Positions 1 to 6,363 of a stretch of 10,406 bases of DNA are shown piece by piece; the stretch's first letter is position 1, and every line of letters starts with the position of its first letter. The translations under genes were made by a program, and so were the position numbers. Where the stretch lies: assembly GCA_023457235.1 (NCBI GenBank), contig JAEWMK010000022.1:1-10406 (forward strand). The letters are read 5' to 3'. Source of the DNA: Bacillota bacterium. Its GTDB lineage: Bacteria > Bacillota > Bacilli > Bacillales > Bacillaceae_J. Under the pieces are notes generated by a model. It searched no databases. It was not told where the DNA came from and worked only from the letters and a program-made list of their open reading frames with translations.

Positions 1-694
1 TTTCTGTAAGCATTTTCATAACTGCTTCGTTTGCGCCCCCATGTAAAGGACCTTTTAATGCGCCGATGGCAGCTGTGATTCCAGAATAAACGTCAGAAAG
101 AGTAGCAACACAAACACGTGCAGTGAATGTGGAAGCGTTTAGCTCATGATCTGCGTGTAATACTAATGCTTTATCAATTGCTTCAATAGCAATAGCTTCA
201 GGTTCTTTTCCACTTAACATATATAAGAAGTTTGCAGCGACACTTAAATCCGCGCGTGGTGAAACAGGTTCTTGTCCCTTACGAATTCTAGAGAATGCTG
301 CAACCAATGTAGGAAGTTTTGCTTGAAGACGAATTGCCTTGCGATAGTTCGCTTCTTTATCCATTACATCTGCTTCATCATCGAATAATCCAAGCATTGA
401 TACTGCAGTACGTAAAGCAGCCATTGGATGAACTTTATCGATAGGATATGATTTAAAATGTTCAATAATTGCTTGAGGAATACTTGCGTTCTCGGCAAGC
501 TGTTGCTTTAATTCAGCTAACTCCTCTTTAGTTGGAAGTTTATAATGCCATAAAAGATAGACTACCTCTTCAAAACTTGCATTTTCAGCTAAATCATCAA
601 TGCCGTACCCCACATACGTTAATTCATCATCAATAATTGAGCTTACTTTAGATTGCGTGGCTACTACCCCTTCAAGACCACGAGTTACTGTCAT
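1..694 (-). CDS. citZ: Citrate synthase, N-terminal 231 codons (cut by left window edge)
   Basis: CitZ condenses acetyl-CoA with oxaloacetate to make citrate, the entry step of the TCA cycle, in the cytoplasm. The protein begins MTVTRGLEGVVATQSKVSSI, very close to B. subtilis CitZ (about 372 residues), so roughly 60% is present. Visible family motifs are VHPMAALRT in the N-terminal part, LHADHELNAST with His180 and His183, and GPLHGGAN with His218, which aligns with catalytic His264 of the E. coli enzyme. The remaining catalytic Asp lies beyond the edge. The ATG at 692-694 follows a TAAAGGAG ribosome site at 706-713, with an AGGGGA stretch nearer the start. The gene lies 189 bp downstream of ytwI but has its own promoter, a cre-like site and a leader hairpin, so it is probably transcribed independently. 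In B. subtilis icd and mdh follow; they would lie to the left of this window. Confidence 0.97.
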   Translation of the reverse strand, partial: MTVTRGLEGVVATQSKVSSIIDDELTYVGYGIDDLAENASFEEVVYLLWHYKLPTKEELAELKQQLAENASIPQAIIEHFKSYPIDKVHPMAALRTAVSMLGLFDDEADVMDKEANYRKAIRLQAKLPTLVAAFSRIRKGQEPVSPRADLSVAANFLYMLSGKEPEAIAIEAIDKALVLHADHELNASTFTARVCVATLSDVYSGITAAIGALKGPLHGGANEAVMKMLTE

Positions 695-705
695 ACTTAT
701 CCCCT

Positions 706-713
706 CTCCTTTA
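706..713 (-). promoter_or_regulatory. Ribosome binding site of citZ
   Basis: Minus-strand TAAAGGAG lies 11 nt before the ATG at 694, with a further AGGGGA between them. It supports the chosen citZ start. Confidence 0.75.
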
Positions 714-745
714 CTAATAAAGTATACTAATAAATACCCCAACCC

Positions 746-762
746 ACTAGATTTAGTCTAGT
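746..762 (-). other. Small hairpin in the citZ mRNA leader
   Basis: The minus strand reads ACTAGACTAAATCTAGT: a perfect 6-bp stem (746-751 with 757-762) and a 5-nt CUAAA loop. It sits in the predicted 123-nt leader, between the cre-like site and the ribosome site. In B. subtilis aconitase (CitB) is reported to bind the citZ leader RNA; whether this hairpin is such a target is inference. The stem has no U-run after it, so it is not a terminator. Confidence 0.4.
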
Positions 763-766
763 AAAA

Positions 767-780
767 AGAAAATGCTTTCA
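767..780 (-). promoter_or_regulatory. cre-like site (CcpA operator) in the citZ leader
   Basis: Minus-strand TGAAAGCATTTTCT matches the catabolite-response consensus WTGNAANCGNWNNCW except for CA instead of CG in the core. I recall the B. subtilis citZ cre as nearly identical and also carrying GCATTTTC. It lies about 37-50 nt downstream of the predicted transcription start, a position that fits roadblock repression by CcpA under glucose excess. Confidence 0.6.
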
Positions 781-823
781 TTTCCTTTTTTGCAAAAAAT
801 GTCGGAAGGATAGACATAAGGTT

Positions 824-852
824 ATTATAAACAAAAATCAGACTTTTGTGAA
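824..852 (-). promoter_or_regulatory. Sigma-A promoter of citZ
   Basis: The minus strand carries TTCACA at 847-852 (5 of 6 to TTGACA), a 17-nt spacer, and a perfect TATAAT at 824-829. Transcription should start near 817, giving a leader of about 123 nt. The -35 lies inside a 19-nt inverted repeat (842-860). Confidence 0.75.
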
Positions 853-860
853 TCAAAAGT
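842..860 (-). promoter_or_regulatory. Operator-like palindrome over the citZ -35
   Basis: The plus strand has 7-bp perfect arms ACTTTTG (842-848) and CAAAAGT (854-860) around TGAAT. It covers the whole -35 box, so a protein bound here would compete with RNA polymerase. It does not match the ATAA-N7-TTAT dyad I know for CcpC. The regulator is unknown and the operator role is inferred from position and symmetry. Confidence 0.45.
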
Positions 861-883
861 GCATAAGAAATTGTTTAAAAATA

Positions 884-1348
884 TTAAATGCCTATAACTG
901 CAAACAATTTCATGAGTAAATATCCAATCCCAGCTGCTATTAATGGCCCTACAGCTATACCCTTGAATAATACAACTGCTAAAATGGTACCAATAACGAG
1001 GGCAGCCGTAATATGAGGGTCGTTACTAAGTAAATCAAGACCGTATTTTGCAATGATTGCAACAAAAATACCTGATCCAAGTGCAATCCATGCATAAGTT
1101 GATTTAAAAGCTTCCATAAGCTGTTTAAAACCTATATCGCCAGTCGCGATTGGAACTAATACAGCAATTGTGATCACAATTACCCCAAGATTAATTCCTT
1201 TTGCTTGCAGGTACGGGAAAACTTTCCCGTCAAGTCCAATCACTTTTATTCCAATAAGTACTGAAATCGCTATTACTAATGATTGATTTTTAGCAATAAT
1301 ACCTATAATTAGTAATAACAATAAAAACAACATTGGTTGTGAAATCAT
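884..1348 (-). CDS. ytwI: DUF441 / UPF0756 family membrane protein
   Basis: The protein is a 154-residue, very hydrophobic integral membrane protein of the DUF441 (UPF0756) family, whose function is not known. I see about four or five membrane segments: residues 5-20, 23-40, 52-70, 84-102 and a long C-terminal stretch at 113-150. Family-like signatures are KGINLGVIVITIAVLVPIATG-type residues at 50-70 and GIAVGPLIAAGIGYL near 130-144. The length equals that of B. subtilis YtwI. The ATG at 1346-1348 is preceded by AAGGAT (1355-1360), 6 nt away. It sits directly upstream of citZ and divergent from ytvI, the same neighbourhood as in B. subtilis. I found no strong terminator after it, so some read-through into citZ is possible. 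I am confident of the family; no function can be assigned. Confidence 0.92.
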   Translation of the reverse strand: MISQPMLFLLLLLIIGIIAKNQSLVIAISVLIGIKVIGLDGKVFPYLQAKGINLGVIVITIAVLVPIATGDIGFKQLMEAFKSTYAWIALGSGIFVAIIAKYGLDLLSNDPHITAALVIGTILAVVLFKGIAVGPLIAAGIGYLLMKLFAVIGI

Positions 1349-1507
1349 GAAGTCATCCTTCCCTTTGGTTCACTTCCAAATTTATCGTATCATATTGGAC
1401 AAAAATTCGCCACATATTCATTTCAGTATGATTTACTTTTTTCTCTTTCTTTCAGACCTTATACATTGTAAAATATTACTAAAATAACAAATGGAAGGGC
1501 GGTATCA

Positions 1508-2626
1508 TTGAATTCACAGTATATTTATGCAACTCTGAGGTTCTTATTGGTCCTGGCCATCATCATCGTTGCACCCATCATTATATATTTTATTTCATCT
1601 GTAACATATCCGTTTATCATAGCTTTTATTCTAGCCTTTATGATGAACCCTCTAGTCAATTTTTTAGAGTATAAAACGAAAATGCCTAGAACTTTAGCTG
1701 TTCTGATCGTGTTATTTTTAATTATTGGGATAGTTGCAGGTCTTTTAACATTGCTCATTGCCGAGATAATATCAGGGTCAAATTATCTTGCACGGGTAGT
1801 CCCGACACAATTTGAAAACTTAGTAACCTATGTTGAGGAATATATAGCCAATCAAATTATTCCATTTTACAACCAAATTTTAATCTTTTTCAATGATTTA
1901 GATGCAGGCCAGCAGGATTCCATTATTCAAAACATTCAAGATGTCGGCTCTACCATTGCCTCCAAGGTTAGTGCATGGATTGAAGCATTCCTTAGAGCGA
2001 TTCCAGCTTTTCTTGGCGTATTGCCGGATATTGCAACAGTCTTGATTTTTTCTTTGTTGGCAACCTTTTTCATAAGCAAAGATTGGTATCGTCTTAAAGC
2101 CTATTGCAGCAAATTTTTGCCAAAGAAGTTCCAAACAAGTGGTAGAACGGTATATGATGATTTAAAGAAGGCGTTAGTAGGTTTTATTAAAGCACAGGCC
2201 ACCTTAATTTCGATTACCGCCATCATTGTTTTAGTAGGACTTTTAATCTTTAAAGTTCAGTATGCAATTACAATCGCTTTAATTATTGGAATTGTGGATG
2301 TAATGCCGTACTTAGGGACAGGTGCCATCTTTGTACCATGGATTGTATACTTGGTGTTTACAAATGATCTCGGACTTGCAATCAAGCTTGGGATTCTTTA
2401 TTTAATTGTACTTATCGTTAGACAAGTAATGGAGCCAAGGGTTTTGTCTTCGAGCATCGGGCTTGACCCGTTAGCGACATTAATTGCGTTATTTGTAGGG
2501 TTTAAGCTGTTTGGTTTTCTTGGTTTAATTATTGGACCTGTAACCCTTGTAATTTTTAATACGTTAAATCAATCTAACGTATTCAGTGATATTTGGAACT
2601 TTATTATCGGCAAAAAAGAAGCGTAG
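1508..2626 (+). CDS. ytvI: AI-2E family transporter-like membrane protein YtvI
   Basis: The protein is a 372-residue polytopic membrane protein of the AI-2E transporter (UPF0118) superfamily and resembles B. subtilis YtvI, which is annotated as a sporulation-associated integral membrane protein. The substrate is unknown. Membrane segments appear at about 9-30, 33-52, 62-88, 167-190, 232-253, 255-280 and 293-306, with more up to 352. A soluble, amphipathic loop lies at about 90-165. Family motifs are DVMPYLGTG at 264-272 and EPRVLSSSIGLDPLATL at 309-325. The start is TTG at 1508, supported by GGAAGGGCGG at 1493-1502; no in-frame ATG lies close by. It is the only plus-strand gene, divergent from ytwI and convergent with fxsA. 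The TAG stop is embedded in the stem of its terminator. The 159-bp gap from ytwI shows no convincing promoter for either gene. Confidence 0.93.
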   Translation: MNSQYIYATLRFLLVLAIIIVAPIIIYFISSVTYPFIIAFILAFMMNPLVNFLEYKTKMPRTLAVLIVLFLIIGIVAGLLTLLIAEIISGSNYLARVVPTQFENLVTYVEEYIANQIIPFYNQILIFFNDLDAGQQDSIIQNIQDVGSTIASKVSAWIEAFLRAIPAFLGVLPDIATVLIFSLLATFFISKDWYRLKAYCSKFLPKKFQTSGRTVYDDLKKALVGFIKAQATLISITAIIVLVGLLIFKVQYAITIALIIGIVDVMPYLGTGAIFVPWIVYLVFTNDLGLAIKLGILYLIVLIVRQVMEPRVLSSSIGLDPLATLIALFVGFKLFGFLGLIIGPVTLVIFNTLNQSNVFSDIWNFIIGKKEA

Positions 2627-2650
2627 AAAGCAGTTGCTTTCTACGCTTTT
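2621..2650 (+). terminator. Bidirectional terminator of ytvI (and fxsA)
   Basis: GCGTAGAAAGCA (2621-2632) and TGCTTTCTACGC (2635-2646) form a perfect 12-bp stem followed by TTTT. On the minus strand the same stem is followed by TTCTTTTTT, so it can also end fxsA transcripts. The ytvI stop codon (2624-2626) is part of the stem. Confidence 0.9.
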
Positions 2651-2799
2651 CTATGTCTAGCTCCAGCGCCCAGCGACTCGTAAACCTCGCTCATCTCCCT
2701 ACGATAAGTCAACATCGATTCACTTCGTTCATCGTGTTTCCTTTATCTCAGTCGATGCGCTCCAGTTATACGTCGCTGAACGGGCGCTTCCGCTTTCGA
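2650..2799. repeat. Dispersed-type palindromic intergenic repeat (Bacillaceae)
   Basis: This block fills the gap between the convergent ytvI and fxsA. It opens with TCTAGCTCCAGCGCCCAGCG and closes with GGGCGCTTCCGCTTTCGA; the ends are partly complementary (AGCGCC with GGCGCT, CAGCGAC with GTCGCTG). Inside lies another imperfect hairpin, GATAA ... AACATCGAT ... ATCGTGTT ... TTATC (2703-2747). From memory this is a repeat seen many times between genes in Bacillus-type genomes; the window holds one copy, so the multicopy claim rests on recall. It has no coding capacity of its own and ends right at the fxsA stop codon. Confidence 0.7.
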
Positions 2800-2800
2800 T

Positions 2801-3190
2801 TTATCTTTTAATAATATAAAATTGACCGTTTCGTAGCTTGATCTCCAACCATTTTTTGATGCTGTTTTTAAAAAATACACGAGTTGCCGGCAATAATAAA
2901 ACAATGCCAAAAAGATCTGTTATAAATCCTGGGGTTAGTAGTAATAAACCTCCAATAAGAATGCAAATACCATCCAGGATCGATTCTCCTGGTAATTGGC
3001 CGTAGGACATTTGGGTTTGGGCATCACGGAACGCCTTTAACCCTTGGTTTTTCGCGAGCCAAGCGCCAATAAAACCGGTGGCTACCATGAGAACGATAGT
3101 TGGGAGGAAACCGATTGTATTGCCCGAAAGAACTAAGACGCTTATTTCAAGTGCCGGAACTAAGATTAATAACAATATTAATAGACGCAA
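2801..3190 (-). CDS. fxsA: FxsA family membrane protein
   Basis: The protein has 129 residues and belongs to the FxsA family, named after the E. coli protein that relieves exclusion of phage T7 in F-carrying cells; its role in Bacillus is unclear. Membrane segments are at about 3-20, 27-45 and 72-101. Family residues include the PALEI motif (12-16), GAWLAKNQG (42-50), LLLTPGFITDLFG (83-95) and LLLPATR (98-104), followed by a short basic tail. The start is TTG at 3188-3190, with CAAAGGGG (3200-3207) 9 nt upstream; the resulting N-terminus MRLLILLLIL is typical of the family. It follows pyk on the same strand, but the pyk terminator and 351 bp of inverted repeats lie between, so it probably has its own promoter. 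It converges on ytvI and likely ends at the shared terminator, reading through the intergenic repeat. Confidence 0.92.
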   Translation of the reverse strand: MRLLILLLILVPALEISVLVLSGNTIGFLPTIVLMVATGFIGAWLAKNQGLKAFRDAQTQMSYGQLPGESILDGICILIGGLLLLTPGFITDLFGIVLLLPATRVFFKNSIKKWLEIKLRNGQFYIIKR

Positions 3191-3229
3191 AGTTTCTAAC
3201 CCCTTTGAAAAAAATTAATGCAACAGAGT

Positions 3230-3335
3230 ATATTCCGTAAGCTGATTATTGCGACCGAGTTTGATCGGACAACTCAGAAAACTATAGTTTGATACAAACT
3301 AAGTTTATAGGGAGAATAATCGGCTTACGGAATAT
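3230..3335. repeat. MITE-like 106-bp element with 21-bp terminal inverted repeats
   Basis: The left arm 3230-3250 (ATATTCCGTAAGC...) and right arm 3315-3335 (...GCTTACGGAATAT) match at 20 of 21 positions. The 64-nt interior has two smaller hairpins: CCGA/TCGG (3255-3268) and AGTTTG-ATA-CAAACT (3286-3300). It contains no transposase gene. This and the next region make up most of the 351-bp gap between fxsA and pyk. Copy number cannot be judged from one window, so a non-autonomous mobile origin is inference. Confidence 0.55.
3245..3272 (-). promoter_or_regulatory. Possible fxsA promoter inside the repeat
   Basis: Minus-strand TTGTCC (3267-3272), a 16-nt spacer and AATAAT (3245-3250) give a plausible but not strong sigma-A promoter, about 55 nt upstream of the fxsA start. 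It lies wholly inside the 106-bp inverted-repeat element. It is the best candidate I found in the fxsA upstream region. Confidence 0.3.
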
Positions 3336-3339
3336 TTTT

Positions 3340-3463
3340 CTCATACAAAGCACTCATGAGCAACTGCTCCCGACCAGGTATGAGAATAGTCGTTTGGCAT
3401 ACCTTCTCTTCGCTGTTGCTCCAAAGTGCAGGAGCAAAGGCTCGTTCAGGTATACCAACCGAC
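3340..3463. repeat. Nested inverted repeats between pyk and fxsA
   Basis: Several overlapping stems occur in 124 bp: CTCATAC (3340-3346) with GTATGAG (3378-3384); AGGTATG (3376-3382) with CATACCT (3398-3404); a 16-nt arm at 3389-3404 with 3448-3463 (14 of 16 complementary); and TTGCTCC (3416-3422) with GGAGCAA (3431-3437) inside that arm. Some stems are mutually exclusive, so alternative folds are possible. I see no convincing coding sequence, known riboswitch or RNA family. Confidence 0.5.
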
Positions 3464-3480
3464 ATTTATTTTCCTCACAG

Positions 3481-3510
3481 AAAAAGAGAGAAGGATTGCC
3501 CCCTCTCTCT
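3481..3510 (-). terminator. Rho-independent terminator of the pfkA-pyk operon
   Basis: On the minus strand AGAGAGAGGGG pairs with TCCTTCTCTCT (11 pairs including two G-U) around a GCAA tetraloop, then comes TTTTT (3481-3485). It starts about 30 nt after the pyk stop codon. Confidence 0.9.
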
Positions 3511-3541
3511 ATCTTACACAATTTTGTTCAAAAAAGTACAG

Positions 3542-5296
3542 TTAGATGACGCTGGCAAGTCCGTCATATACATCACCGCGGGCTGCATCGACTGTAATCT
3601 CCTGTCCATCTTTAAATAATGTTGTCGCGTTCGATATGCCCACAATGACTGGTATGCCGAGGCTAAGTCCAATCACAGCAGCATGACTTGTTAATCCGCC
3701 TTCTTCGGTAATTATGGCTGCTGCATTTTCTAAAAACGGCATCATATCGCGGTCAGTGCCTATGGTTACGACAATCGCTCCATCCTTCATCTTACTTTCT
3801 GCCTCTTGGGCATTGTTGATGATGATCACTTCACCTGTTGCTGTTTTACGACCGATACCTTGTCCTTTTGCGATGACATCTCCGATAATATGGACCTTCA
3901 TTAAATTGGTAGTGCCTGGTGTTCCAACTGGCACACCTGCGGTTAATACGACTAGGTCGCCGTGGGAGACGAGCCCTGTTTCCAAAGCTTCTTGAACGGC
4001 AGTATCTAGCATTTCATCTGTTGTTTCCGCTGGCTTACCGACTTTAGTGAAAACCCCCCATACTAGCGCAAGCTTTCTTGAGATGGCATCATTTGGTGTA
4101 ACAGCAATAATCGGTGCTTTTGGACGATATTTAGAAATGCTTTGAGCAGTCGACCCGCTTTCTGTTGGTGTAATAATCGCTGTTACATTTAAGTTTAAGG
4201 CAGTATGTGCTACAGATTGGCTAATAGCATCTGTTATTGTTACTTCACTTTCTTTTCTTCTAACGGTCAAGAGTTCCTGATAAGATAATGCAGTTTCCGC
4301 TTTCGATGCAATGCGGTCCATCGTCTGAACAGCCTCTTTAGGGTACGTTCCTGCGGCCGTTTCACCAGATAGCATAATCGCATCTGTTCCATCAAAAATT
4401 GCATTTGCAACATCACTTGCCTCGGCCCTTGTCGGTCTTGGATTTCTTTGCATTGAATCAAGCATTTGTGTCGCGGTAATAACCGGTTTACCGGCTGTAT
4501 TGCATTTTCTAATCAGCATCTTTTGTACAAGCGGCACATCTTCTGCAGGGATTTCAACGCCTAAATCTCCACGGGCAACCATTAATCCATCGGAAACTTC
4601 GAGGATTTCATCGATATTGTCGACACCTTGTTGGTTTTCAATTTTTGGTATGATTCTGATTGAGGCCCCGTTGTTTTTTTCCAATAACTCACGGATAGCA
4701 AGAACATCTTGTGCCTTTCTTACAAATGAAGCCGCGATAAAATCAACCTTTTGTTCGATCCCAAACAAAATATCCTGAGCATCTTTTTCAGTCATAGCCG
4801 GTAGATTTATAACTACATTAGGGACATTAACACCCTTTTTATTTTTTAAAACACCGCTGTTTATTATTTTTGTCCGAATTTCATCATTCTGTTTATCTAG
4901 CACTTCTAATTCAATTAACCCGTCATCAAGCAAAATTTTTGAGCCTTTATCAACATCATGAATTAAACCCGGATATGTAATTGAAAACTTTTCTGTAGTT
5001 CCTGTAACCTCTGTCATCGAGACAACGATTTCATTTCCCGCTTGAAGATGGATCTCACCGTTTTCCATATTATGTGTACGGATTTCCGGGCCTTTCGTAT
5101 CCAAAAGTATCGCGACGGTTTTTCCTAATGCATTGGCCGCTTCTCTTATACTACGAATTCGCGCACCGTGCTCTTCATAGTTTCCATGTGAAAAATTTAA
5201 TCGTGCAACGTTCATTCCAGCTTGCATTAAATCCATTAATGTTTCTACTGATTCACTGGCAGGACCTATAGTACATACTATTTTTGTTTTTCTCAT
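3542..5296 (-). CDS. pyk: Pyruvate kinase with C-terminal PEP-utiliser-like domain
   Basis: Pyk transfers phosphate from phosphoenolpyruvate to ADP, giving pyruvate and ATP, the last glycolytic step. The 584 residues match the long Bacillus/Geobacillus form (B. subtilis 585) rather than the roughly 470-residue form. Residues 1 to about 470 hold the barrel, lid and C domains: ARLNFSHGN with Arg32, DTKGPEIR with Glu71 (the position that is Glu in K+-dependent enzymes), IIPKIEN with Lys218 and metal ligand Glu220, MVARGDLGVEIP with Asp244, and TATQMLDSM with Thr276. Residues 488-584 form the extra domain, with GGLTSHAAVIG (His538) like the swivelling phosphohistidine domain of PEP synthase and PPDK; its role in Pyk is not catalytic as far as known. 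The ATG follows AGGAGG (5309-5314), which overlaps the pfkA stop. It is cotranscribed with pfkA, 16 bp upstream, and ends at a strong terminator. Confidence 0.98.
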   Translation of the reverse strand: MRKTKIVCTIGPASESVETLMDLMQAGMNVARLNFSHGNYEEHGARIRSIREAANALGKTVAILLDTKGPEIRTHNMENGEIHLQAGNEIVVSMTEVTGTTEKFSITYPGLIHDVDKGSKILLDDGLIELEVLDKQNDEIRTKIINSGVLKNKKGVNVPNVVINLPAMTEKDAQDILFGIEQKVDFIAASFVRKAQDVLAIRELLEKNNGASIRIIPKIENQQGVDNIDEILEVSDGLMVARGDLGVEIPAEDVPLVQKMLIRKCNTAGKPVITATQMLDSMQRNPRPTRAEASDVANAIFDGTDAIMLSGETAAGTYPKEAVQTMDRIASKAETALSYQELLTVRRKESEVTITDAISQSVAHTALNLNVTAIITPTESGSTAQSISKYRPKAPIIAVTPNDAISRKLALVWGVFTKVGKPAETTDEMLDTAVQEALETGLVSHGDLVVLTAGVPVGTPGTTNLMKVHIIGDVIAKGQGIGRKTATGEVIIINNAQEAESKMKDGAIVVTIGTDRDMMPFLENAAAIITEEGGLTSHAAVIGLSLGIPVIVGISNATTLFKDGQEITVDAARGDVYDGLASVI

Positions 5297-5312
5297 TTAC
5301 TTTTAAAACCTC

Positions 5313-6272
5313 CTATATTGATAACTCCTGTGAAAGTTTGTACATGTCTTCGTCAATTTTATGTACTTTAGACAGAACGTCCAAGATGTCGTGATCAACG
5401 ATTTTGTTATGTTCAATTCCAACCATTCTGCCCGCTTTTCCTTCAAGAAGCAGTTCAACGGCTCTTGCCCCAAAACGACTAGCCAACGTCCGGTCAATCG
5501 CAGTAGGTTTTCCGCCCCGTTGAATATAGCCTAACACTGTAGCCCTTGTTTCTAATTTTGTTGCCTCTTGAATCTTCTTACTAAGCTCTATTCCACTGCC
5601 AACACCTTCGGCAACAATGATTATACTATGCTTTTTTCCACGTTCATGACCGCGTAAAATCCGCGCTACAATTTCGTCCATATTATAATCAACCTCAGGA
5701 ATAATAATAGACTCAGCTCCACCGGCAAGGCCTGCCCATAAAGCAATATCCCCCGCATTTCTTCCCATTGTTTCAATAACATAAGTTCTTTCATGGGAAG
5801 TGGCTGTATCACGAATTTTATCAATGGCGTCTATAACAGTATTTAGTGCAGTATTAAATCCGATTGTAAAATCTGTTCCAGGTATATCGTTATCAATCGT
5901 ACCAGGTATGCCTATACATGGAAAACCTTTTTCAGTTAGCTTGGCTGCGCCCCGAAAAGACCCGTCACCACCGATAACAATAAGCCCTTCAATCCCATAT
6001 CGGTTTAATTCGTCAATTGCCTTTTGCCTGCCTTCTTCAGTTTTAAATTCATCACAGCGGGCTGTATAAAGTATTGTGCCCCCGCGATGAATGATATCAC
6101 CAACAGAGCCAAGTTCTAATTTTCTCATGTCTCCTGTTATTAGACCGGTATAGCCGTAATTAATCCCGTAGACTTCCAGACCATGATAAATAGCTTTTCT
6201 AACAACCGCGCGAATGGCGGCATTCATACCCGGTGAATCGCCGCCGCTCGTTAGAACTCCAATTTTTTTCAT
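5313..6272 (-). CDS. pfkA: ATP-dependent 6-phosphofructokinase
   Basis: PfkA phosphorylates fructose 6-phosphate to fructose 1,6-bisphosphate with ATP, the committed step of glycolysis. Starting at the ATG 6270-6272 gives 319 residues, the usual length; a GTG three codons upstream lies within the AGAGGTGA ribosome site and is rejected. Visible sites, in canonical numbering: SGGDSPGMN with Gly11, effector-site Arg21 and Arg25, GGDGS with Asp103, TIDNDIPGTD with catalytic Asp127, Arg162, MGR at 169-171, effector residues Glu187, Arg211 and Lys213, Arg243, and QRGG with Arg252. Residue 249, usually His (LGHIQRGG) and a fructose-6-phosphate contact, is Tyr here. The effector-site residues suggest the normal ADP/PEP allostery. 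pyk follows 16 bp downstream. accA lies upstream behind a terminator. Confidence 0.98.
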   Translation of the reverse strand: MKKIGVLTSGGDSPGMNAAIRAVVRKAIYHGLEVYGINYGYTGLITGDMRKLELGSVGDIIHRGGTILYTARCDEFKTEEGRQKAIDELNRYGIEGLIVIGGDGSFRGAAKLTEKGFPCIGIPGTIDNDIPGTDFTIGFNTALNTVIDAIDKIRDTATSHERTYVIETMGRNAGDIALWAGLAGGAESIIIPEVDYNMDEIVARILRGHERGKKHSIIIVAEGVGSGIELSKKIQEATKLETRATVLGYIQRGGKPTAIDRTLASRFGARAVELLLEGKAGRMVGIEHNKIVDHDILDVLSKVHKIDEDMYKLSQELSI

Positions 6273-6277
6273 ATAGG

Positions 6278-6286
6278 TCACCTCTT
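6278..6286 (-). promoter_or_regulatory. Ribosome binding site that fixes the pfkA start
   Basis: Minus-strand AAGAGGTGA ends 5 nt before the ATG at 6272. The alternative in-frame GTG at 6281 is part of this site, so the shorter 319-residue protein is correct. Confidence 0.85.
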
Positions 6287-6363
6287 ATTCTTTCTTATCA
6301 TTCCATTTTTGATGTAATTTTAATTCAGGGTGTAAATTAAATTTTAACCTTTTTCTTTATTTG

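Noticed and set aside
816..877. CcpC-type ATAA-N7-TTAT boxes near the citZ promoter
   Set aside because: Only ATAA-N2-TTAT-like (816-825) and ATAA-N7-TTTA (863-877) matches are present; the spacing or the second half is wrong, so I do not call a CcpC site.
1349..1507. Promoters for the divergent ytwI and ytvI
   Set aside because: Only weak hexamer pairs occur (for example TTCAGA-N17-TATTAC for ytvI), so I did not list them as features.
2593..2811. Plus-strand 72-codon frame overlapping the ytvI end and the repeat
   Set aside because: Its sequence is a translation of the terminator and dispersed repeat, with no ribosome site or family match.
3289..3619. Two overlapping plus-strand reading frames between fxsA and pyk
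   Set aside because: They cross the inverted repeats and the pyk terminator, overlap the pyk 3' end in antisense, and look like chance frames.
6273..6281. GTG start adding three residues to PfkA
   Set aside because: The GTG is part of the ribosome binding site, and the family N-terminus begins at the following ATG.
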